Assembly (NCBI GenBank): GCA_964575975.1
Contig: CAZNTU010000092.1
Span: forward strand, 1 to 21,091
Length of the DNA stretch: 21,091 nt
Direction: 5' to 3'
From: G963674505 sp964575975
GTDB taxonomy: Bacteria > Desulfobacterota > Desulfobacteria > Desulfobacterales > SKZT01
Shown here: positions 16,214 to 21,091 of the stretch, in pieces
Layout of the letters: the number at the start of each line of letters is the position of its first letter
Position numbering within the stretch: the stretch's first letter is position 1
The notes under the pieces: model-generated
What the model saw: the letters and a program-made list of their open reading frames with translations, nothing else
Told to the model about the DNA's origin: nothing
The model's database searches: none
Translations under genes and position numbers: made by a program

Positions 16214-16861
16214 TTAAAGAAATACGGTGGGGATGATCGGCACGCCGAGATCCTTGGCCTTGTCGTAGAACTCGTGGAACCTGTCCAGGTCGAAAACCGG
16301 GGGCGTAATCGCGAAGCGGGCGCCCGCTCCTATCTTTTTGGCGGCGGCTTCCAGTTCCTCGTCGAGGGATTTTTCATCCGCGAAAGGCGCGATGGCGCAG
16401 CCGGTAACAAAGCTGGGATTGCCGTCCAGTTCGAACCCGGCCAGGTCCTTTCCTTCCTGCAACGACTGGATCGCCCGGATCAATTCCACCTCGTCCAGAT
16501 CGTACACGGGCATGGCATCGCGATGGTCCCCGCTTTTAATATCTTCGCCGTGGACCACGATCAGATTCTGGATTCCGAGGACGTACGCGGCCAGAATATC
16601 GCCTTGCAGACTCATGCGGTTTCTATCCCGGCAGTAAACGTGGACGATCGCCTCGATTCCCTGTTGCTGCATCAGAACACCGCCCGCGATGGCGCTCATT
16701 TTCATGATGCCGTTGTCCATATCGGGGATGACGATGGCATCCACCCTTCCCTTTATCCGGCGGGCATCCATCACCATCCGCGAAATGTTCACGCCCTTGG
16801 GCGTGTGCATCTCCGCTAAAACGGCAAACTCTCCTGACGATAAACGTTTTTGAAAACTCAT
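16214..16861 (-). CDS. MetF paralogue, C-terminally truncated
   Basis: The protein has 215 residues, with GAAGGGA before ATG 16861. It has MetF features: Glu 17 (VLAEMHTPKG), IPDMDNGIMKMS, YCRDRNRMSLQGDILAAY, VVHGEDIKSGDH, FVTGCAIAPF, and FDLDRFHEFYDKAKDLGVPI. It then stops at IIPTVFL-TAA, where MetF normally continues with a KSAGMARYM-like segment and about 75 further residues. This end lies only about 15-20 bases from the point where HdrA homology begins in another frame. A deletion joining the two genes, or a misassembly, is likely. If real, the enzyme would lack the last strands of the barrel. It may be a second MetF with a distinct partner; function is uncertain. Confidence 0.8.
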   Translation of the reverse strand: MSFQKRLSSGEFAVLAEMHTPKGVNISRMVMDARRIKGRVDAIVIPDMDNGIMKMSAIAGGVLMQQQGIEAIVHVYCRDRNRMSLQGDILAAYVLGIQNLIVVHGEDIKSGDHRDAMPVYDLDEVELIRAIQSLQEGKDLAGFELDGNPSFVTGCAIAPFADEKSLDEELEAAAKKIGAGARFAITPPVFDLDRFHEFYDKAKDLGVPIIPTVFL

Positions 16862-16964
16862 ACGATTTTTCCCTTCGAATACAATGAAAATTGGTTTTTA
16901 TTACCCTCTCGGGAGCAAAGACCTAAGTTTGGCTCAAAAGGGGACCTGTTTCGCTACAATCGAC

Positions 16965-18281
16965 CTACATCGCCGTTTCGGGATGAAACACGTTTACCTC
17001 TTTCAGATCGTCGCCGAGATATGCCCGTTCGTTGGGGCCCAAAATTCCCAGGGACAGGCAAATCAAGGTCCACAGGTGGACGGTCTGCCACGCATGGTCG
17101 TGCAAATCCGCCAAGTCGTGAATCTGTGCATGGCAGTTGTGACACGCGGCGACGCAATAATCGGCCCCGGTATCGAGAATCTGTTCGGCTTTTATCTTTC
17201 CGTAGGCCCGGCGGGCGTCCGCGTATCCGGACTGAAGAAATCCGCCGCCGCCGCAACAGAAATTGTTCGACCGGTTGGGGGTCATGTCGATGAAGTTCTC
17301 TTCGCCCACGATCGATTTGACGACGAAGCGAAGGTCCTCGGCAATGGGGTCGCCGTAGCTTTTGCGCACGATCTGGCAAGGATCCTGTACGGTAAACTTT
17401 ATTCCCAGGTCCTTGTTCCAATCGGAGTTGACCGGGAGCTTTCCCTCTCTGATCCATTTCGCGTAATATTCGTAGATGTTTTTGACCACGAAGGTGTGTT
17501 CGATGTTGAATTTTTTCAGTCCTGCCAGGACCGAATAGGTTACGTGCCCTCACTCCGTATTGAGAAAGATCTTGCACCCCAGCTCCTCGGCCTGGTTGGC
17601 CGAGGTCCGGGTCACGTGCTCCCAGTTGTCGTCGTCGGCCAGAAACATGCAGTAGTTTTCCCCGGCCCACCCCTTGCTCCCGTAGGTCCAGTCGGCGCCC
17701 ACCTTGTGAAGGATTTTCCACAGCGGGATCAGTTCGTCGGGCTCGGTCACCGGCTCCCTCGAGTTCTGGTTCAGGAAGAATTCGGCGCCCGCCTTGTCGA
17801 TGGGCGCTTGCATATCCGCGAACTCGGGCTGGGCTCCCCTGTACTCCTCCAGAATGTCCTCGACCACGAACTGGAAATCCTCCGGAGACGCCCCCATGGC
17901 GCTGCAACTGTCGTTTCTCAACGCCATGTCGCAGGAGCCCAGGATACCCTTCGGCCGATCTTCCCGGGGCCAGGACGAACGGGCGTAATAGACCAGCTGG
18001 GGAATGTCGATCTTCATGGGACAGACGTATATGCACCGCTGGCAACCGGTACACATCCAGACCCATGGAGAACTCAGGATCTCGTCGTCCAACCCCAGCG
18101 CCGCCATCCGCAGAAATTTCCGCGGGTCCATGTTCTCCAGCCCGGTGGCCGGACAACCGGACGCGCACGCTCCGCAGGTAATGCAGATGTTCAAGTTGCC
18201 GCCGTCCGGGAGAATTTCCCGAACCTTGTCGATGAACGCGCTCTTCTTCTTGCCTTGAATCTTGATTGCATCTTCTGACAT
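16965..18281 (-). CDS. HdrC-HdrB-type Fe-S subunit, predicted selenoprotein (TGA at codon 244)
   Basis: ATG 18281 follows AAAAAGGATGG. Residues 33-43 (CITCGACASGC) and 77-87 (CTGCQRCIYVC) are two ferredoxin motifs of the HdrC type. The frame reaches LGCKIFLNTE, meets TGA at 17552-17550, and continues in the same frame as GHVTYSVLAGLKKFNIE. It then has an HdrB-type CCG domain (VQDPCQIVRKSYGDP, NNFCCGGGGFLQSG, CVAACHNC) and stops at 16965: 438 residues with Sec244. The family normally reads NTECGH, so TGA replaces Cys. A hairpin just downstream fits a bacterial SECIS. The protein would hand electrons from HdrA to a disulfide-like or other acceptor site. A C-to-stop error is the alternative. Confidence 0.85.
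17517..17552 (-). promoter_or_regulatory. Candidate bacterial SECIS with its UGA
   Basis: Counting from the base after UGA, positions 17-33 fold as CGGUCC-UGGCA-GGACUG (17533-17517): six pairs including one G.U, or seven pairs if U-A closes onto a GGC triloop. The apical loop carries two G and lies 22 nt after UGA. Known bacterial SECIS elements have a short stem with G in the loop about 16-37 nt from the UGA, as in fdhF. The fold is read by eye, not computed. Confidence 0.7.
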
Positions 18282-18354
18282 CGTTCCATCCTTTTTAAAA
18301 TTTATGATACGTAGAAAAACATTCCGGTTTTTTCGGCTTCGGTTAAATAAAACA

Positions 18355-18594
18355 TCATTGGCGCTTTCTTATTTGAACGCGGTACCCCTCGTTTTCCAGA
18401 TCGTTGATCAGGATTACATCGTAGGAAGACTCCGGAAGGATTTTGAAAAGATCCTTTTTCAAATCAGGGTCCGATCCGATTATTTCGATGACCTGCCGGG
18501 TTTTCATTTCCTTGAAAACGCGACTCATCTTCAAAAGGGAGATGGATGCGATGCTCCCTCTGAAATCGATTATGTAGTCCGCCTTGTATTCCAA
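18355..18594 (-). CDS. TusA/SirA-like small protein lacking the catalytic cysteine
   Basis: The protein has 79 residues from TTG 18594, with AAAAGGAG about 10 bases upstream. The TusA fold pattern is clear: DFRG at 10-13, then LLKMSRVFKEM, VIEIIGSDPDLKKDL and a final strand YRVQIRK. TusA proteins carry a CPxP motif after the RG and use the Cys to relay sulfur; here that place reads ASIS (16-19), so sulfur transfer is excluded by the usual mechanism. It is the first gene after the sigma-54 promoter and lies 73 bases before the Hdr selenoprotein gene. It may have become a structural or regulatory partner of the Hdr complex. That role is inference. Confidence 0.8.
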   Translation of the reverse strand: MEYKADYIIDFRGSIASISLLKMSRVFKEMKTRQVIEIIGSDPDLKKDLFKILPESSYDVILINDLENEGYRVQIRKRQ

Positions 18595-18626
18595 ATGCCG
18601 TGTTCTCCTTTTCCTGCCGATACTAA

Positions 18627-18642
18627 CGCAAAATACGGGCCA
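18627..18642 (-). promoter_or_regulatory. Sigma-54 (-24/-12) promoter of the Hdr/Met operon
   Basis: The minus strand reads TGGCCCGTATTTTGCG, against the consensus TGGCACG-N4-TTGCW. The GG and GC dinucleotides have correct spacing, with one mismatch in the -24 box and one at the last base. The start point would lie near 18617, leaving a short leader with AAGGAG before the TTG start at 18594. Confidence 0.8.
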
Positions 18643-18721
18643 CCTTGTTCGATCCCGGTGTTCTCATGCGATATTTCATTAAAAATCAGATAGTTGGCCA
18701 ATACGGAAATGGAGCGGCACC

Positions 18722-18735
18722 TGCAAGGGGTTGCA
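18722..18735. promoter_or_regulatory. Inverted repeat, candidate activator binding site
   Basis: TGCAA-GGGG-TTGCA is a perfect 5-bp inverted repeat. It lies 80 bp upstream of the -24 box of the sigma-54 promoter and 69 bp before the divergent activator's start codon. This is the usual distance for an enhancer site of a sigma-54 activator, and it could also serve autoregulation. Confidence 0.5.
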
Positions 18736-18758
18736 AAAAAAAGTATTAAACTGCTAAT
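18731..18758 (+). promoter_or_regulatory. Weak sigma-70-like promoter of the activator gene
   Basis: TTGCAA (18731-18736), a 16-bp spacer and GCTAAT (18753-18758) form a poor -35/-10 pair upstream of the plus-strand activator. The -35 box overlaps the inverted repeat, which would fit self-repression. The match is weak. Confidence 0.3.
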
Positions 18759-18803
18759 CTGTTTGCCTTTAACACTTGCTAGGGTTTGACAAGGTGAGCT
18801 TAA

Positions 18804-20192
18804 TTGCTTGGACATGAATTGGACAGATATTGGAAAACCGTTGTCAATACGATCAGCGACGGCATAATGATCGTCAATACCAGCGGCGCCATCGTATCCG
18901 TCAACAAGGCTTTCGAACGGATGACGGGTTATCCGCGGGAGGAACTTATCGGCAAACCGTGCAAGGTCATGGATTGCGATGCCTGCAAAGAGGCTCTCCA
19001 ATGCGGTGGCGATCACTGGTGTTACCTTTTCATGGCGGGTTCCATGGGGCAACGCAAGTGCCGGATACGGCGAAAGGACGGCACCTATATCCATGCCCTG
19101 AAAAATGCCGCCATTTTATACGACGACGAGGGCAACATGATCGGCGCGGTCGGAACCGTTTCGGACCTGAGCGAAATCATGGAAAGGGACAGCCAGCTCG
19201 AGGCCTACCGAAGGCAACTTAGGTCCGAAGACGGATTTCACGGTATAATAGGGACCTCCCCGGCCATGCGGCGGGTGTTCGACCTGATCGAAAACGCGGC
19301 CGATTCAGACGCGGCGGTCATCGTTTACGGGGAAAGCGGGACCGGCAAGGAACTGGTCAGCAAGGCCATTCACGACATCGGCGAACGCAAGGACCAGCCC
19401 TTTGTCAAGGTCAACTGCGCGAGCCTTACCGAATCCTTGCTGGAAAGCGAACTTTTCGGCCATGTCCGGGGGGCTTTCACCGGCGCCTACAAGGACCGGA
19501 TCGGGCGGTTCGAAAAGGCGAACCGGGGCGATATTTTCCTGGATGAAATCGGGGACCTGCCCATGTCCACCCAGGTGAAGATGCTGCGGGTCCTGGAGGA
19601 AAAGACCATCGAGCGCGTAGGGACCAGCACCCCGATTTCCACCGATGTCCGGATCATTTCCGCTACCAACCGGGACCTTTTAAAATTGGTGGAACAGGGA
19701 AGATTCCGCAAGGATTTCTATTTCAGAATCAATGTCATCCCGATCATTTTGCCCCCTCTCCGGGAAAGGGTCGACGACATCCCGCTTCTGGCCGAATACT
19801 TTTTTCGAAAGATGTCGCTGAAAAAGGGCAAGGCAATAGAGGGAATCGGCAACGAGGCCATGGAGCTTTTGGTCGGCTACAACTGGCCCGGCAATGTGAG
19901 GGAACTCAAGAGCGCCTTCGAATATGCCTTTGTTACCTGCCAGGACTCAATGATTCAGCCTTGCCACTTTCCCTCGACCATCTACCGGGGCAGAAAGCAG
20001 GCGGAAACTTCGACAAGACGAAATTCCTTCAACCTCAAGGAAATCGAGAAACAGGAGTTGCTCGAGGCGCTGGAGAAAGTCGACGGCAACCAATCCAAGG
20101 CCGCCGATCTATTGGGGGTTTCCAGGGTCACCGTCTGGAACCGGATGAAAAGGTTCGGTATCAACAGTAAACGGAAAATCGAGGTGGCTTGA
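18804..20192 (+). CDS. PAS-domain sigma-54-dependent transcriptional activator
   Basis: The protein has 462 residues from TTG 18804, seven bases after AAGGTGA and directly behind a TAA that closes the frame upstream. Residues 10-130 are a PAS domain containing a cysteine cluster (CKVMDCDACKEALQC, then GGDHWCYLF). The AAA+ domain has Walker A GESGTGKE, GAFTGA, Walker B IFLDEIGD and conserved arginines. The C-terminal Fis-type helix-turn-helix is GNQSKAADLLGVSRVTVWNRM. There is no receiver, so it senses directly through PAS, as in one-component activators. It is divergent from the Hdr/Met operon, which has a sigma-54 promoter, and is the natural candidate for its activator. Redox or Fe-S sensing through the cysteines is inference. 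Confidence 0.95.
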   Translation: MLGHELDRYWKTVVNTISDGIMIVNTSGAIVSVNKAFERMTGYPREELIGKPCKVMDCDACKEALQCGGDHWCYLFMAGSMGQRKCRIRRKDGTYIHALKNAAILYDDEGNMIGAVGTVSDLSEIMERDSQLEAYRRQLRSEDGFHGIIGTSPAMRRVFDLIENAADSDAAVIVYGESGTGKELVSKAIHDIGERKDQPFVKVNCASLTESLLESELFGHVRGAFTGAYKDRIGRFEKANRGDIFLDEIGDLPMSTQVKMLRVLEEKTIERVGTSTPISTDVRIISATNRDLLKLVEQGRFRKDFYFRINVIPIILPPLRERVDDIPLLAEYFFRKMSLKKGKAIEGIGNEAMELLVGYNWPGNVRELKSAFEYAFVTCQDSMIQPCHFPSTIYRGRKQAETSTRRNSFNLKEIEKQELLEALEKVDGNQSKAADLLGVSRVTVWNRMKRFGINSKRKIEVA

Positions 20193-20236
20193 TTCCGCAG
20201 GTCGGACTTGTCGGAACCCGCCACCTTGTTTAAATA

Positions 20237-20298
20237 GCTGAACGGTCGGGCCCTGCGACCGTTTCACTTCCTCGAAAACTCCTTGACCAGCCGGTCCC
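20237..20298. repeat. Degraded copy of the 3' end of the GcvH-like gene and its hairpin
   Basis: This block aligns with 3754-3814 over about 61 bases with about nine differences, including an unbroken 23-base match ending TTGACCAGCCGGTCCC. On the minus strand it still reads DRLVKEFSRK-TGA, the end of the GcvH-like protein (DRLVKEFLRT). The hairpin is also kept, with a longer perfect stem: AACGGTCG (20241-20248) / CGACCGTT (20256-20263). It may serve as terminator for the activator gene. Confidence 0.8.
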
Positions 20299-20310
20299 GG
20301 AAAAGGGGAC

Positions 20311-20450
20311 CGGCACGTTGCGAAAGACTTCGCCGAAAAGGGAGAAAAAAGAGTTTTCGGCCACGGCAAACCGGAATTTCAACCGGTTTAGGGGGTGTCG
20401 CCGACCGCTACGCGGAAGGTAGCGTATCGTTACGCAAAAGAGCTTGCGCG
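20311..20450. repeat. Dispersed structured repeat, copy 2
   Basis: This is a homologue of 4947-5087, starting CGGCACGTTGCGAAA and ending AAGAGCTTGCGCG, with near-equal length. It lies only 12 bases after the copied GcvH-like 3' end, whereas in the first locus about 1.1 kb separates the two parts. The hairpin GTAGCG-TAT-CGTTAC is kept through a G.U pair. The rest of 20193-20477 shows no gene. Confidence 0.75.
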
Positions 20451-20477
20451 GAGCGGAAAGGCGCAAGGATCTGGCGA

Positions 20478-21080
20478 TCAGAATTTTTTTCCGAAACTGA
20501 TCGTGGCTACCTGTCCTTCGAACCGATCTCTTTCTCCGAATTCGTGGAGATAGTGGCCGGCGACGAATGCGTTCCAGGGGACGTGCGCAATGCCCAGCTG
20601 AACGCCCGCCGCATGGATTCGGTCGTGTACGTCGGCATTCTGCGCGTCGCTGCCGGAATCGTCGTTCACCTGCCACTGATCGTACCCGCTCAGCCCGATC
20701 TCCATCAGAAGCGTCTTGTCGCTTTTCAGCGGCAGAGACTGGCTGATCCCCCAGTTCAAGGAAATGCGCGCGCCAGGCCGGATATCCACATCCTCCTTGT
20801 TCCCGTGCGCTTCTCCGGTCACGGCAAGGGCTGCCGTCGTGGCGCGGTTTTCCCGGGGATACCATGCGAATGCCGTCTGGAGTTGATGCGTCCAGTAGCC
20901 CAGGCCGATCTCGATGTAAAGGGAGTCTTCTTCCCGGTCGCGGTTTTTGGCGGCCAACCGCGGCGGCTCCGATATTCGCAGGCCGCAGCGAGCCACGGGC
21001 AATATGGCGGTGTACGCGGACAGGTCCCGCAGGAACTGCTTTTCCTCCTTCCGAATCGCCTTTTCCACCGAACGAAGCAA
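20478..21080 (-). CDS. Outer-membrane MetA-pathway/SphA-like protein, 5' end uncertain
   Basis: The frame has 200 residues and is open to the right window edge; TTG 21080 is only a nominal start. The last 145 residues show an alternating beta-strand pattern ending in Phe: GLGYWTHQLQTAFAWYP, DIRPGARISLNWGISQSLPL, MEIGLSGYDQWQVNDDSGSD, HAAGVQLGIAHVPW, YLHEFGERDRFEGQ and the C-terminal SFGKKF. This matches the family annotated as MetA-pathway-of-phenol-degradation or SphA-like outer-membrane proteins, of unclear transport role. The first 55 residues are arginine-rich and do not look like the family, so a frameshift or wrong start there is likely. No signal peptide is visible in the window. Confidence 0.65.
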   Translation of the reverse strand: MLRSVEKAIRKEEKQFLRDLSAYTAILPVARCGLRISEPPRLAAKNRDREEDSLYIEIGLGYWTHQLQTAFAWYPRENRATTAALAVTGEAHGNKEDVDIRPGARISLNWGISQSLPLKSDKTLLMEIGLSGYDQWQVNDDSGSDAQNADVHDRIHAAGVQLGIAHVPWNAFVAGHYLHEFGERDRFEGQVATISFGKKF

Positions 21081-21091
21081 TCCTTCGGTGT

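Noticed and set aside
13582..16236. An 884-codon open frame on the plus strand opposite hdrA.
   Set aside because: It mirrors hdrA codon by codon in GC-rich DNA, runs through the N gap, and shows no recognisable domain; the minus strand carries clear HdrA motifs.
16965..17489. A separate hdrB gene starting near 17489.
   Set aside because: Conserved sequence extends upstream of that start, in frame, to the TGA, so it is better explained as the rest of the selenoprotein.
18709..18734. A plus-strand sigma-54 promoter reading GGCAC...TTGC before the activator gene.
   Set aside because: The spacing between the two elements is about 10 instead of 5 bases, so the -24/-12 geometry is wrong.
1..21091. 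CRISPR array, tRNA, rRNA, prophage or toxin-antitoxin pair.
   Set aside because: No regularly spaced repeats, no RNA-gene signatures and no phage or toxin-like proteins were seen on either strand; the only mobile trace is one transposase remnant.

Overview
The window looks like chromosome of a strictly anaerobic Desulfobacterota (deltaproteobacterial) sulfate reducer or syntroph. The evidence is a methylene-tetrahydrofolate reductase / heterodisulfide-reductase cluster (metF, metV, mvhD, hdrA, hdrC-hdrB), many cysteine-bearing PAS sensors, sigma-54 activators, a GcvH-like protein with cysteine-rich N-terminal motifs, and an in-frame TGA in an Hdr gene best read as selenocysteine. A 10-N scaffold gap (14922-14931) and several single-base gene breaks suggest a draft assembly, so breaks may be sequence errors or real decay.

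Layout. 1-193: C-terminal end of a Uma2-family protein. 255-3165 (+): a histidine kinase with an N-terminal Rossmann-like domain, followed by its NtrC-type sigma-54 response regulator. 3166-3201: two identical 17-nt palindromes. 3202-3758 (+): archaemetzincin protease with a frameshift. 3780-4709 (-): GcvH-like gene with one in-frame TAA. 4710-5438: repeat-bearing intergenic DNA and a transposase remnant. 5439-10753 (-): a signalling operon of two paralogous ACT-domain proteins (the second frameshifted), a PAS histidine kinase, a REC-histidine kinase and a REC-PAS-histidine kinase. 11005-18594 (-): a metabolic operon transcribed as Cys-less TusA-like protein, HdrC-HdrB selenoprotein, truncated MetF paralogue, HdrA lacking its N-terminus, MvhD, MetV, MetF and a single-domain response regulator. 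18804-20192 (+): a divergent PAS sigma-54 activator. 20237-20450: a degraded copy of the 3754-5087 region. 20478 to the right edge (-): an outer-membrane MetA-pathway/SphA-like protein.

How it may work together. MetF-MetV with HdrABC and MvhD matches the arrangement known from acetogens, where methylene-THF reduction is coupled to ferredoxin or other electron carriers by flavin-based electron bifurcation or confurcation; here it would serve the Wood-Ljungdahl (C1) pathway. The operon start carries a good -24/-12 sigma-54 promoter (18627-18642, minus strand). About 80 bp upstream of it is a perfect inverted repeat, and just beyond lies a divergent sigma-54 activator with a cysteine-rich PAS domain. 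I infer redox- or metabolite-responsive control of the operon by this activator.

The strongest find is the TGA at 17550-17552. It joins two otherwise separate reading frames in the same frame, falls where this family has Cys, and is followed by a compact hairpin with a GG-containing loop at the right distance for a bacterial SECIS. Other points of interest are the MetF/HdrA junction near 16200, the dispersed duplication, and the Rossmann-domain kinase.
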